DNA from: Azospirillum agricola
Lineage (GTDB): Bacteria > Pseudomonadota > Alphaproteobacteria > Azospirillales > Azospirillaceae
Assembly: GCF_017876095.1 (NCBI RefSeq)
Contig: NZ_JAGINM010000004.1
Location: 248,001 to 312,000, forward strand
Reading direction: 5' to 3'
DNA: 64,000 nt
In this document: in pieces, positions 45,935-54,631 of the stretch
How the letters are laid out: each line of letters begins with the position of its first letter
How positions within the stretch are numbered: position 1 is the first letter of the stretch
The notes under the pieces: generated by a model
Database searches by the model: none
Told to the model about the DNA's origin: nothing
Seen by the model: the letters and a program-made list of their open reading frames with translations, nothing else
Program-made: the position numbers and the translations under genes

Positions 45935-46081
45935 CGTCCCGGTGCCCGCCCGTCCGCTTCCGTGGCCAACCACCGACCCCTCGCCGGCCCAGCACGGGAG
46001 CGAACGGATCGACCAGTCTTATACCACGCAAGCGGGTGGGAGAACCGTTAAAGCTCGCCGGAACGGTGGGGTGACAACGTC

Positions 46082-46109
46082 ATGGGGCGGGCCGCCTTTC
46101 CCGCCCCAT
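46082..46109 (-). terminator. Terminator hairpin after the liv/MBL operon
   Basis: ATGGGGCGGG at 46082-46091 pairs with CCCGCCCCAT at 46100-46109, 16 nt past the MBL stop on the minus strand. No strong T run follows. Confidence 0.6.
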
Positions 46110-46124
46110 CCTTGCGCCTCACCC

Positions 46125-47093
46125 TCACGCCTGGAGCGCCGCCCACATCTCGCGGTCGCGCTCGGCGGTCCAGATGCGCGGATCGTCGATGCCGCCGGCC
46201 TCGTCGTAGGCGCGGGAGACGTCGAAGGGCAGGCAATGCTCGAAGATCACCCACGTGCCGAAACGCGGCTCCAGCGCCGACCGCGTCCGCGCGAAGGCAT
46301 CCCCCAGCGAGGCGCCGGCCGCGCGCGCCTGCGCGACGGAGCCGTACATGGCGGTCAGGAACGCCTTGGTCTCGGCGATCGCCTCGGCGCAGAGCGCCGG
46401 CGTCGTCAGCGCGTTGCCGCGCCCCGGCACCAGCTTCTCCGGCCCCAGCGCCGACAGCCGGTCGAGCGTCGCCGGCCACTCGCGCAGATAGGCGTCGCCG
46501 GTGTAGGGGGTGGCGCCGTACTCCACCAGATCGCCGGAGAACAGCACCTTGGCATCGGGCAGCCACGCCACCGTGTCGCCCTTGGTGTGGCCGCGGCCGA
46601 GCTGCATGATCTCGACCCGCGTCCTGCCCATCCACAGCGTCATGCGGTTCTCGAAGACGATGGTCGGCCAGGTCAGGCCGGGGATCGAGTCCGCCCCCTG
46701 GAACAGGCGCGGGAAGCGGCCGAGCTCGGATTCGTAATCCTGCTGGCCGCGCTCGACGATCAGGTCGTAGGTGTCGCGGCTGGCGATGATGTGGTCGGCG
46801 CCGTAGCCCGACGCGCCGAGCACGCGCACCGCGTGGTAGTGGGTCAGCAGGACGTACTTGATCGGCTTGTCGGTGACGCTGCGCACCTTGGCGATGACGT
46901 CCTCGGCCATGCGCGGGGTCGCCTGGGCGTCGATCACCATCACGCCGTCGTCGCCGACGATGATGCCGGTGTTGGGGTCGCCCTCGGCGGTGTAGGCGTA
47001 GGCGCCGGGCGCCAGCTCGGCGAAGGTGACGGTCTTGGGCTCCAGGTCGCCGGTGGAGGCGAAGGCCTTGGCCGGCGCGGTGGTGGTGGACAT
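46125..47093 (-). CDS. MBL-fold protein with altered metal-binding motifs
   Basis: 322 residues with a metallo-beta-lactamase fold. The first motif is 'LLTHYHAVRVLGASGYG', where HxHxDH has become H-Y-H-A-V-R. The others are 'LGRGHTKGDTVAWLP', 'KVLFSGDLVEYGATPY' and 'LVPGRGNALTT', where the usual PGHG has become PGRG. Three of the standard ligands are therefore changed, so metal binding and chemistry may differ from typical hydrolases. It lies 33 bp after livF as the last gene of the ABC operon, suggesting action on the imported aromatic compound or a derived ester/thioester. That role is inferred from context. Confidence 0.82.
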   Translation of the reverse strand: MSTTTAPAKAFASTGDLEPKTVTFAELAPGAYAYTAEGDPNTGIIVGDDGVMVIDAQATPRMAEDVIAKVRSVTDKPIKYVLLTHYHAVRVLGASGYGADHIIASRDTYDLIVERGQQDYESELGRFPRLFQGADSIPGLTWPTIVFENRMTLWMGRTRVEIMQLGRGHTKGDTVAWLPDAKVLFSGDLVEYGATPYTGDAYLREWPATLDRLSALGPEKLVPGRGNALTTPALCAEAIAETKAFLTAMYGSVAQARAAGASLGDAFARTRSALEPRFGTWVIFEHCLPFDVSRAYDEAGGIDDPRIWTAERDREMWAALQA

Positions 47094-47126
47094 GGGTTCC
47101 CGTCCTCGTTTGTTCGCGTGTGTGTC

Positions 47127-47831
47127 TCAGAGGCCCAGATAGGCTTGGCGGACCCGCTCGTTGCTCAGCAGGGCGGCGCCGCTGTCGCTCAGCACGATCT
47201 CGCCGGTCTCGATGACGTAGCCGCGGTCGGCGATGGCCAGGGCCGCGTGGGCGTTCTGCTCGACCAGCAGGATCGTCGTGCCCTCGCGCTTCAGCCGTTG
47301 CACCGCGTCGAAGATCTCGGCGACCAGCAGCGGCGCCAGCCCCATGCTGGGCTCGTCGAGCAGCAGCAGGCGCGGCTTGGCCATCAGCGCGCGGGCGAGC
47401 GCCACGATCTGCTGCTGCCCGCCCGACAGCGTGCCGGCCGGCTGGTCGCGCTTGACCTTCAGCATCGGGAACAGCGCGTAGAGCCGCTCCAGATCCTCGG
47501 CCGGCCTGCCGCTGCCGCGCCGGAAGGCGCCGAGCCGGAGATTGTCCTCGACCGACTGCGGGCCGAAGAGCTGGCGGCCCTCCGGCACCTGCACCACCCC
47601 CTCGGCGACACGGCGCGACGCCCGCATCCGGGTGATGTCGCAACCGTCGAACCTGATCATCCCGCTCGACGCCGGGTGGACGCCGGACAGCGTGCGCAGC
47701 AGCGTCGTCTTGCCCGCCCCGTTGGCGCCGACCAGCGCCACCAGCTCGCCCTCGCGCACCGTCAGGCTGGCGGATTTCAGGGCGTGGATGCGCCCGTAAT
47801 GGCTGTTGAGGCCGTCTATTTCGAGAAGCAT
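47127..47831 (-). CDS. livF: Branched-chain/aromatic ABC transporter ATPase (LivF type)
   Basis: 234 residues, the LivF size. Walker A 'LVGANGAGKTTLLRTLSG', signature 'GTLSGGQQQIVALARALMA', Walker B 'LLLLDEPSMGLAPLL', and the switch histidine after 'ILLVEQNAHAALAIADRG'. It drives uptake with LivG through the LivHM pore. Fourth transporter gene of the operon, 14 bp after livG. Confidence 0.93.
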   Translation of the reverse strand: MLLEIDGLNSHYGRIHALKSASLTVREGELVALVGANGAGKTTLLRTLSGVHPASSGMIRFDGCDITRMRASRRVAEGVVQVPEGRQLFGPQSVEDNLRLGAFRRGSGRPAEDLERLYALFPMLKVKRDQPAGTLSGGQQQIVALARALMAKPRLLLLDEPSMGLAPLLVAEIFDAVQRLKREGTTILLVEQNAHAALAIADRGYVIETGEIVLSDSGAALLSNERVRQAYLGL

Positions 47832-47845
47832 GGTCTCCGGTCCCC

Positions 47846-48670
47846 CTACGGCGCCGCGCCGAGATAGGCGGCGACGACCTCGGGGTTCGCCGCCACCTCC
47901 GCCGGGGTGCCCTCGGCCAGCTTGCGCCCATGGTTCAGCGCGGTGATCCGGTGCGAGATGCCCATCACCATCTTCATGTCGTGCTCGACCAGCACGATGG
48001 TCACCCCGTCGGCGGCGACCGTCTTGATGACCTCGTCGATCTCGCGGCTTTCGGTGGCGTTCAGCCCGGCGGCCGGCTCGTCGAGCAGCAGCAGCTTCGG
48101 CTCCGCCGCCAGCGCGCGGGCGATCTCCAGCCGCTTCAGGGCGCCGTAGGGCATCGAGGCGGCGTCGGCGTCGAGGTATTTCGACAGGCCGACCGCCCCC
48201 ATCAGCTCCGCCGCGCGGTCGCGCGCCTCGGAATCCCGGCGCTTCAGCGAGGGGAAGCGGAACAGCGCCGGCAGCAGCCGGGTGTCCAGGTGCAGGTGCC
48301 GCCCCACCATGACGTTCTCCAGCGCCGTCATGTTGAAGAAGATCTGCAAGTTCTGGAAGGTGCGCGACATGCCGCGCGCCGCCAGCCGGTAGGGCGCCTG
48401 CCCCGACACGTCGGCCCCGTCGAACAGCACCCGCCCGCCCGACGGCTTGTAGACGCCGGTCACGAGGTTGAAGAGCGTCGTCTTGCCCGCCCCGTTCGGC
48501 CCGATGATCGAGTGGATGTCGCCGGCCGCCACGGTGAAGCTGAGGTCGCCGATGGCGAGCACGCCGCCGAACTCGCGGCTGAGATGCTCGACCCGCAGCA
48601 GGGCCGGGCCGGCGCGGCGGTTCAGCGGAGCCGCGTCGGCGGCCAGTTCCGGATCGGTCAGCATGTTCAT
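47846..48670 (-). CDS. livG: Branched-chain/aromatic ABC transporter ATPase (LivG type)
   Basis: 274 residues. Walker A 'IIGPNGAGKTTLFNLVTG', the LivG-specific 'RGMSRTFQNLQIFFNMTALE', signature 'ASMPYGALKRLEIARALAA' and Walker B 'LLLLDEPAAGLNATES'. The C-terminus is 'LNHGRKLAEGTPAEVAANP'. ATG 48670 overlaps the livM stop by 4 nt. Signature LSGGQ is replaced by MPYGA, as usual in LivG. Confidence 0.93.
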   Translation of the reverse strand: MNMLTDPELAADAAPLNRRAGPALLRVEHLSREFGGVLAIGDLSFTVAAGDIHSIIGPNGAGKTTLFNLVTGVYKPSGGRVLFDGADVSGQAPYRLAARGMSRTFQNLQIFFNMTALENVMVGRHLHLDTRLLPALFRFPSLKRRDSEARDRAAELMGAVGLSKYLDADAASMPYGALKRLEIARALAAEPKLLLLDEPAAGLNATESREIDEVIKTVAADGVTIVLVEHDMKMVMGISHRITALNHGRKLAEGTPAEVAANPEVVAAYLGAAP

Positions 48671-49614
48671 GCCCGCCTCCGCGCCGGGATCAGAGCGGCC
48701 AGGGTGGGCAGCAGCCCCTTGGGCATGAAGACCATCGTCGCCATCAGGATCGCACCCAGCACGATCTGCTGGTAATCCTGGAACATGGTCAGAAGCTGCG
48801 GCAGCAGGGTCAGCACCACCGCCCCGACCACCGCCCCGAAGGTGGAGGCCATGCCGCCGAACACCACCATCGTCACCAGCTCGATCGACTTGAAGAAGTC
48901 GGCCTTGGCCGGGGTGATCAGGCCGGCGTAATGGGCGAACAGGCTGCCCGCCACGCTGGCGAAGACCGCCGACAGCACGAAGACCAGCACCTTGAAGCGC
49001 GCGGTGTCGACGCCGACCACCTCGGCCGCGACCTCCGACCCGTGGACGGCGCGCAGCGCCCGGCCCATCGGGCTGTCGATCAGGTTCAGCGACAGCCAGA
49101 CCACGGCGAACAGCAGGGCGCCGACCACCCAGTACCAGACCCTCTCGCCGTACAGCTCGACGCCGAAGATGCGGAAGGGCTCGACCGTCATGCCGTCGGG
49201 GCCGCCGGTCAGGCCGCTCTCGGTGCGCAGCACGATGGAGACGATGATGCCGATGCCGAGCGTCGCCATCGCCAGGTAATGGCCCTTCAGCCGCAGGATC
49301 GGCTTGGCGACGACGAAGGCGAGCAGCCCGACGAACACCGCCCCGGCGAGCAGCGCCAGCACCGGCGGCCAGCCGTAGGTCCCGGCCAGCACGCCCGACG
49401 CGTAGGCGCCGATGCCGAAGAAGCCGGCGTGGCCCAGGCTGATCTGCCCGGCGTAGCCGATCAGCAGGTTCAGCCCGACGCAGACCACCGCGTTGAAGCC
49501 GGCGAGGATGGCGACGTCGAGGTAGAAGTTGTTGGGCAGGAAGGCCGGCAGGACCGCGATGATGGCCCCCATCGCCAGCAGGCCGGTCAGGCGCCCATGA
49601 AGGATGTTCTGCAT
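48667..49614 (-). CDS. livM: ABC transporter permease (LivM type)
   Basis: 315 residues, about ten membrane segments. 'LNLLIGYAGQISLGHAGFFG' is the LivM signature, with 'GSEVAAEVVGVDTARFKVLV' as the EAA-like loop contacting the ATPase. ATG 49614 was chosen over GTG 49635 because GAGG lies about 9 nt before it. Inner-membrane pore subunit. Confidence 0.92.
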   Translation of the reverse strand: MQNILHGRLTGLLAMGAIIAVLPAFLPNNFYLDVAILAGFNAVVCVGLNLLIGYAGQISLGHAGFFGIGAYASGVLAGTYGWPPVLALLAGAVFVGLLAFVVAKPILRLKGHYLAMATLGIGIIVSIVLRTESGLTGGPDGMTVEPFRIFGVELYGERVWYWVVGALLFAVVWLSLNLIDSPMGRALRAVHGSEVAAEVVGVDTARFKVLVFVLSAVFASVAGSLFAHYAGLITPAKADFFKSIELVTMVVFGGMASTFGAVVGAVVLTLLPQLLTMFQDYQQIVLGAILMATMVFMPKGLLPTLAALIPARRRA

Positions 49615-49641
49615 GAAGGGTGTCCTCGGAGGCACGGGTCG

Positions 49642-50517
49642 TTACACGCGCTCGGTGCCGCGCTTGCCGAACAGCCCGTTCGGCATGAAGAGCAGGACGG
49701 CCAGGATGATGACGAAGGCGACCGCGTCCTTGTAGGCCGACGACAGGTAGCCGGCGCCCAGCGCCTCGGCGACGCCGACGATCAGCCCGCCGGCGACGGC
49801 GCCCGGCCCGTGCCCCAGCCCGCCGAGCACGGCGGCGGTGAAGCCCTTCAGCCCCAGCATGATGCCCATCTCGGTGTAGGAGAAGGTGATCGGCGCCACC
49901 ACCGCGCCGCCGATGGCGCCGAGCGCCGCCGACAGCGCGAAGGAGGCGAGCACCACCCGCTTGACGTCGATGCCGACGAGCTGGGCGGCCAGCCGGTTGT
50001 GCGAGGTGGCGAGCATCGCCTTGCCGGTCAGGGTGCGGTTGAAGAACAGCCCGATGGCGACGATCAGCACCGCGGCGCAGCCGACGACCCACAGCGACTG
50101 CGGCTGCATCGAGGCGCCCATCAGCTGGATCGGCGTCTCGCCGGAGAAGGCGTCGAGCCGCTTGAAGTCCTTGCCCCAGACCAGCTCCGCCACGCCGCGC
50201 AGGAAGATCGAGGCGCCGATGGTGATGATGATCAGGGTGACGGTGGAGGCGTTGCGCGCCCGCTCGACCGCGAACTTGGCGACCAGCACCCCGACCAGCA
50301 TGGCGCCGCCGCAGCCGATCAGGATGGCGAGCGGCAGCGGCACGCCGGACGCGGTCAGCGTCGCCGAGGCCATGCCGCCGATCATGATGAACTCGCCCTG
50401 GGCGAAGTTGATGACGTGGCTGGCGTTGTAGATGATCGAGAAGCCGAGCCCGGCCAGCGCGTAGATCGCGCCGATGGTCAGCCCCGACAGCATGTATTGC
50501 AGCAGTTCCGCGAACAT
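49642..50517 (-). CDS. livH: ABC transporter permease (LivH type)
   Basis: 291 residues, eight or so helices. 'YALAGLGFSIIYNASHVINF' and 'FAQGEFIMIGGM' are the LivH start pattern. 'SHNRLAAQLVGIDVKRVVLA' is the ATPase-contact loop. It pairs with LivM. A 173-bp spacer with a three-hairpin element separates it from livK. Confidence 0.92.
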   Translation of the reverse strand: MFAELLQYMLSGLTIGAIYALAGLGFSIIYNASHVINFAQGEFIMIGGMASATLTASGVPLPLAILIGCGGAMLVGVLVAKFAVERARNASTVTLIIITIGASIFLRGVAELVWGKDFKRLDAFSGETPIQLMGASMQPQSLWVVGCAAVLIVAIGLFFNRTLTGKAMLATSHNRLAAQLVGIDVKRVVLASFALSAALGAIGGAVVAPITFSYTEMGIMLGLKGFTAAVLGGLGHGPGAVAGGLIVGVAEALGAGYLSSAYKDAVAFVIILAVLLFMPNGLFGKRGTERV

Positions 50518-50552
50518 GGCCGTTCCCTGATGACCCTTTTCCGCAAGCCTCC

Positions 50553-50634
50553 CCCTCTCCCCCCGCTCACGCGCAAACGAAGTTTGCGCTGACGCGGCAG
50601 GCGGACCCTTGGTCCGCCGAGAGCGGGGAGAGGG
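50553..50634. repeat. Three-hairpin (three-way junction) intergenic element
   Basis: An outer stem (CCCTCTCCCCCCGCTC at 50553-50568 with GAGCGGGGAGAGGG at 50621-50634, two-base bulge) encloses GCGCAAAC/GTTTGCGC (50571-50578, 50582-50589) and GGCGGACC/GGTCCGCC (50600-50607, 50611-50618). It lies between livK and livH, where such structures often stabilise the binding-protein mRNA above the permease part. It looks like a REP/BIME-type repeat. Confidence 0.75.
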
Positions 50635-50690
50635 TCGGGGCGAGGGGGATGCGTGGCGACGTGGTGGGGGATGGCGAAGCGCCGGCGCCC

Positions 50691-51845
50691 CTACTTCACC
50701 AGCGCCCAGTCGCCCTGCTTGACCTCGACCATGTGGAAGGCGTCGAGCGTCAGGCCCATGTGGTCCTTGGGGCTCATCGTCACGATGCCGCCGGTGCCGA
50801 CATAGCCCTTGGTCTGCTCGATGGCGTCGCGCAGCTTGGCCTTGTCGGTGCCGCCGGCGCGCCTGACCGCGTCGAGCGCGATCATCAGCCCGTCATAGGC
50901 GTGGCCGGCGAAGGTCGAGACCTCGGAGCTGAAGGCCTCCTCGTAGACCTTGGTGAACTCGGTCACGACCTTCTTCTGCGGATCCTCGGCGGCGAGCTGC
51001 GCCGCGACGACCAGCCCGGCGGCCGGCAGCCGCACGCCCTCGGCGGCACCGCCGGCCAGCCGGATGAACTCCTTCGACGCGACGCCGTGCGACTGGTAGA
51101 GCGGCAGCGCGATGCCGAGCTGGCGGTAGTTCTTGGTCACCACCGCCGGCCCCTGCCCCAGCCCGAACACCAGCACGGCCTGCGCCGCCGCGTTGTTGCG
51201 GATCTTGGTGAGCTGCGCGGTGACGTCGGTGTCCTTGGCGCCGTAGGTCTCGTCGGCGACCAGCTCGATCCCGCGCTCCTTGGCGACGGCGACGGTCTGC
51301 TCGCGGCCCGACTTGCCGAAGCCCGAATCCTCGGAGATCAGCGCCAGCTTGGTCAGCCCGCGCGCCTTCATGTCCTCCATGACCTTCTCGGCGGCCATCC
51401 GGTCGGTGTGCGGGGTCTTGAACACCCATTTCTTCACCGGCTCGACGATCACGACCGCGCCGGCCAGCGAGATGAAGGGCACCTCGGCGCGCTCGACCAG
51501 CGGCACCGCCGCCATGGTCGCCGCCGTCGTCGTGCCGCCGACGATCACGTCGACCTTGTCGCTCTCGATCAGCCGCTTGGTGAAGGAGGCCGCCTTGTCC
51601 GCCGCGCCGCCGTCGTCGTAGACGGTGAGCTGCACCGGGCGCCCGGCGACGCCGCCCGCCTGGTTGATGCGGTCGGCGTACAGCTCCAGCACCTTCTTTT
51701 CCGGGTCGCCCAGGAAGGAGGCCGGCCCGGTCGCCGAGACGATGGCGCCGACCTTGATCGGATCGGCGGCCGACGCCGTCCCCGCCATGGCGCCGAGAGC
51801 GAGGCCGACCATCGCGGCCATGGTGGAGAGCAAGCGATTGCGCAT
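50691..51845 (-). CDS. livK: ABC transporter substrate-binding protein (LivK/aromatic-acid type)
   Basis: 384 residues. The signal peptide 'STMAAMVGLALGAMAGTASA' precedes ADPIKVGAIVSATGPASFLG, the periplasmic binding fold type I of the LivK family. Members beside aromatic catabolic genes bind aromatic acids rather than leucine. First gene of the operon livK-livH-livM-livG-livF-MBL. GGAGG is 7 nt upstream of ATG 51845. The palindrome GTTTC-AAAC-GAAAT at 51906-51919 lies 61 nt upstream, so it is likely regulated with the homogentisate genes. Confidence 0.9.
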   Translation of the reverse strand: MRNRLLSTMAAMVGLALGAMAGTASAADPIKVGAIVSATGPASFLGDPEKKVLELYADRINQAGGVAGRPVQLTVYDDGGAADKAASFTKRLIESDKVDVIVGGTTTAATMAAVPLVERAEVPFISLAGAVVIVEPVKKWVFKTPHTDRMAAEKVMEDMKARGLTKLALISEDSGFGKSGREQTVAVAKERGIELVADETYGAKDTDVTAQLTKIRNNAAAQAVLVFGLGQGPAVVTKNYRQLGIALPLYQSHGVASKEFIRLAGGAAEGVRLPAAGLVVAAQLAAEDPQKKVVTEFTKVYEEAFSSEVSTFAGHAYDGLMIALDAVRRAGGTDKAKLRDAIEQTKGYVGTGGIVTMSPKDHMGLTLDAFHMVEVKQGDWALVK

Positions 51846-52249
51846 GGTTTCCTCCCGTCTTGCTGCGCCCTTCGTTGAACCGAAGGACGATTTGCCGAAC
51901 ATAATGTTTCAAACGAAATGATTTCGGAAGAAAAAATTTCCCCCATGATCCACGGGGTCGTCCGGATGCCGCGCGCGTCCTCCCGATGCGGCTTCCGATG
52001 CGGACCGGTTGCGATCCGTTGCTCCGATCCATTGGAGGGACGCGTTCCAGCCTTCGATTTCGTGACACATTTTTCTTTTGATGGATGCAAACTAGTGTAT
52101 CACGTTATTGATTGTCAAACGGAAAGTCCGGACACCCCCATATCCCGCCGCCCGATGCACGCCCATGGCGCATGGCGCTGGCCCTGACCGGGGCGGGTTG
52201 CGTATACAGGGGCGCCCGCACCGTCTCGCAAAAAGGACGCCCCGTCCGC
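51846..52249. other. Divergent control region livK/paaX
   Basis: About 400 bp between the livK operon (minus) and paaX (plus), with no gene. It contains the GTTTC-N4-GAAAT palindrome near livK, and an AT-rich part at 52065-52120 with TGTATC (52096-52101) followed by TTGATTG (52108-52114). Those two words recur upstream of the diiron oxygenase and the flavoprotein hydroxylase. Confidence 0.55.
51906..51919. promoter_or_regulatory. Candidate MarR operator, livK promoter
   Basis: GTTTC-AAAC-GAAAT, one base from a perfect inverted repeat. It matches the palindrome between hmgA and the MarR gene (58031-58044) and one before the flavoprotein hydroxylase (59480-59493). Confidence 0.55.
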
Positions 52250-53206
52250 ATGGCCCGCCCGCGCCGCCTTGAAGATCTCGCCGCCCAGCTGACCGACGCG
52301 GTCGCCCCGCGCGCGAAGTCGCTGATCATCACCGTCTATGGCGACGCGATCCTGCCGCACGGCGGCTCGGCGTGGCTGGGCGGGCTGATCGACCTGATGG
52401 CCCTGTTCGGCATGAGCGAGCGGATCGTCCGCACCTCGGTGTTCCGGCTGTGCAAGGACGACTGGCTGACCAACACCCAGATCGGCCGGCGCAGCTTCTA
52501 CCGGGTCACCGACAGCGGCAAGGAACGCTTCGAAGCGGCGGACCGGCGCATCTACGCACCGCTCGTCCGCGACTGGGACCGCGGCTGGGACCTGCTGATG
52601 GTGCCGCCGAACAGCCTGGACGCCGAAACCCGCGACGCGCTGAAACGCGAGCTGGTCTGGCAGGGCTTCGGCGCCGCCTCGCCCACCGTCTACGCCCACC
52701 CCAACTGCGACGAGGCGGCGATGCGCCGGCTGCTCGCCGAGCTGGGGGTCGCCGACCGCATCGTCCACATGAAGGCGACGCTCGACCGTTCCAGCGGCTT
52801 CGGGTCGCTGCGCGATCTGGTGCGCGGCTGCTGGGACGTGGATCAACTCGAACACGACTACGTCGCCTTCCTGGATCGCTTCCGCCCGCTGTGGACGGCG
52901 CTCGACACCGCCGACCAGCCCGACCTGCGCGCCAGCTTCGTGGTGCGGACGCTGATGATCCATGATTTCCGCCGCATCCTGCTGCGCGACCCGATGCTGC
53001 CGCCCGACCTGCTGTCGGCCGACTGGCCGGGGCAGGAATCGCGGATGCTGACGCGCAACCTGTACCGGCGGCTGACCGCCCCATCGGATGCCTACCTGAT
53101 GTCGGTCCTGACCACCGCCAACGGCCCGTTGCCGGAGGCGCAGCCCTCCTTCTACGCCCGCTTCGGCGGCCTGCTGGACAGCGAGCCGGCCGCCGCCATC
53201 GGCTGA
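52250..53206 (+). CDS. paaX: PaaX-family transcriptional repressor
   Basis: 318 residues. The N-terminal winged helix covers 'KSLIITVYGDAILPHGGSAW' and 'LFGMSERIVRTSVFRLCKDD', as in PaaX. The middle domain has 'WDLLMVPPNSLDAETRDALK' and the C-terminal PaaX domain 'RTLMIHDFRRILLRDPMLP' and 'ESRMLTRNLYRRLTAPSDAY'. PaaX represses phenylacetate genes and is released by phenylacetyl-CoA. No paaABCDE ring-epoxidase genes are in the window. It probably controls the adjacent diiron oxygenase genes; the inducer may be an aryl-CoA. Confidence 0.9.
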   Translation: MARPRRLEDLAAQLTDAVAPRAKSLIITVYGDAILPHGGSAWLGGLIDLMALFGMSERIVRTSVFRLCKDDWLTNTQIGRRSFYRVTDSGKERFEAADRRIYAPLVRDWDRGWDLLMVPPNSLDAETRDALKRELVWQGFGAASPTVYAHPNCDEAAMRRLLAELGVADRIVHMKATLDRSSGFGSLRDLVRGCWDVDQLEHDYVAFLDRFRPLWTALDTADQPDLRASFVVRTLMIHDFRRILLRDPMLPPDLLSADWPGQESRMLTRNLYRRLTAPSDAYLMSVLTTANGPLPEAQPSFYARFGGLLDSEPAAAIG

Positions 53207-53517
53207 CGCGCCCCGCACACCCTCACGACGAGCGGACCGCCCCGCGCCTCCCCCGTGCCTGCGCGCGCGGCGGCGCGGCGACCACCGATTCGATACATCC
53301 GCCACGCGTCATCCGAAGCCATGATGATGAATTGATCTGGATCAATTCGCTCATTTTCGAATTGTCCGTTTCTTTTCAATGCAATGCCCATAATTCAAGC
53401 GCGCATCAATACGATACAGATATAATTGATTGCTCGCAGTTTTTGTGTCATAAAAATCCCCACAAGGCGCCAATGGACAAACACGAGCGCCCACCGGATT
53501 TGAGGAGGAAACGCCCC
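53207..53517. other. paaX-oxygenase intergenic control region
   Basis: About 310 bp, AT-rich from 53320. CGATACA occurs at 53291-53297 and 53412-53418, and TTGATTG at 53426-53432. No gene seen. A plausible promoter lies at 53426-53454. Confidence 0.5.
53426..53454 (+). promoter_or_regulatory. Candidate promoter of the diiron oxygenase operon
   Basis: TTGATT (53426-53431), a 17-nt spacer and CATAAA (53449-53454) give a fair sigma-70 match about 60 nt before the gene. CGATACA at 53412-53418 sits just upstream and might bind PaaX. Confidence 0.35.
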
Positions 53518-54546
53518 ATGGCCAAGGACTACACCCCCATCGCCAACACGATGGAGTTCCCCCCGGACACCCCGCAGCCCAACGTCTACCCGCTGTCCTG
53601 GGAATCCCACACGAAGAAGCTGGAGGAGGTCTACGCCGCCGCCCAGCGCGAGAACTGGGACCCGGCTAAGCTGCCGTGGGACAGCTTCGACGTCACCCGC
53701 TACAGCTGGGAGGAACGCGAGGCCATCGCCTACTGGTGGACGATCCTGTCGGTGTTCGACGCCTCGGCCCCGCCGGTCTTCGCCCACGCGCTGATCAAGA
53801 CCTACGAGGTGCACGAGGAGGACCCCGTCCGCCGCTGCTTCTTCTCCGTCACCCGCGACGAGCAGAACCACGAGCACATGTGCGGTCTGGCGATCACCCG
53901 GCTGCTGGAGGCGACCAGCCCGCTGACCTACGTGCCGAAGACCGACCTCGGCCGCCGGCTCCAGCGCAACGCCCACTGGCTCTACTACAACGGCGGGCGC
54001 TACTGGGACGGCTACAAGAAGGCGGTGCCGAAATACTCGCTGGCGGTGCTGTTCAGCTCCTTCCTGATGGGCGAGATCGCGGCGGCGACCATCTTCCACC
54101 AGATGGCGGCGGGCTGCACCGAGCCGGTGTTCAAGGAGGCCTTCCGCAACATCGGCCGCGACGAGGGCCGCCACATGGCGATCTGCATGTCGGTGATGGA
54201 GCGCGACTACCCGCACCTGCTGGTCGAGGACCGCGCGATCATCACCAAGCAGATCCGCGCCGGCTACCTGTTCCTGTCCGCCGTGCTGTTCGAGCCGCCG
54301 CCGCAGTTCTGGGACCTGCCCGACGACTTCATCGCCACCCAGCGCGAGGCCGAGGCGATCGCCCGCAACGCCGGCTTCCACATCCCGGACTACGAGGCCA
54401 AGAAGGAGAACTGGCGCAACGCCATGCTGAACCTGAAGGGCGTGCTGGACCGCTACGGCATCCCGTTCCCGGCGATCCCCGAGGTCGGCATCACCGGCGA
54501 GGAGGTCCGCGACATCGACATGGACGAGATCATCCCGGTCTTCTGA
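53518..54546 (+). CDS. Ferritin-like diiron oxygenase, substrate unknown
   Basis: 342 residues, helical, no signal. Two diiron half-sites are visible: a glutamate in 'YEVHEEDPVRRCFFSVT' followed by 'RDEQNHEHMCG' (ExxH), and a glutamate in 'FLMGEIAAATIFHQMAAG' followed by 'IGRDEGRHMAICM' (ExxH). This is the R2/AurF-like oxygenase pattern. An iron-sulfur flavoprotein reductase gene follows 85 bp later, so it is probably the terminal oxygenase of a two-component hydroxylase. Context (PaaX upstream; homogentisate enzymes next door) suggests an aromatic acid or aryl-CoA substrate. No multi-subunit BMM partners or PaaABC proteins are present. A strong GAGGAGG-like site precedes ATG 53518. Confidence 0.82.
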   Translation: MAKDYTPIANTMEFPPDTPQPNVYPLSWESHTKKLEEVYAAAQRENWDPAKLPWDSFDVTRYSWEEREAIAYWWTILSVFDASAPPVFAHALIKTYEVHEEDPVRRCFFSVTRDEQNHEHMCGLAITRLLEATSPLTYVPKTDLGRRLQRNAHWLYYNGGRYWDGYKKAVPKYSLAVLFSSFLMGEIAAATIFHQMAAGCTEPVFKEAFRNIGRDEGRHMAICMSVMERDYPHLLVEDRAIITKQIRAGYLFLSAVLFEPPPQFWDLPDDFIATQREAEAIARNAGFHIPDYEAKKENWRNAMLNLKGVLDRYGIPFPAIPEVGITGEEVRDIDMDEIIPVF

Positions 54547-54576
54547 GCCCGGTCTTCCGAGCCGCGCGCGCCCGCC

Positions 54577-54599
54577 CCTCCCGCTCCGCGAGCGGGAGG
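54577..54599. repeat. Short GC hairpin between oxygenase and reductase genes
   Basis: CCTCCCGCT at 54577-54585 pairs with AGCGGGAGG at 54591-54599. It lacks a T run, so it is more likely an mRNA-stabilising or partial-attenuation hairpin than a terminator. Confidence 0.6.
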
Positions 54600-54631
54600 A
54601 GCCCTTCCCGCTCCCTCTTGAGGATTTTCCG

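Noticed and set aside
50691..51845. Leucine-specific role for the liv operon
   Set aside because: Family resemblance is to LivK in general, but the operon shares an operator with homogentisate genes, so an aromatic substrate is more likely.
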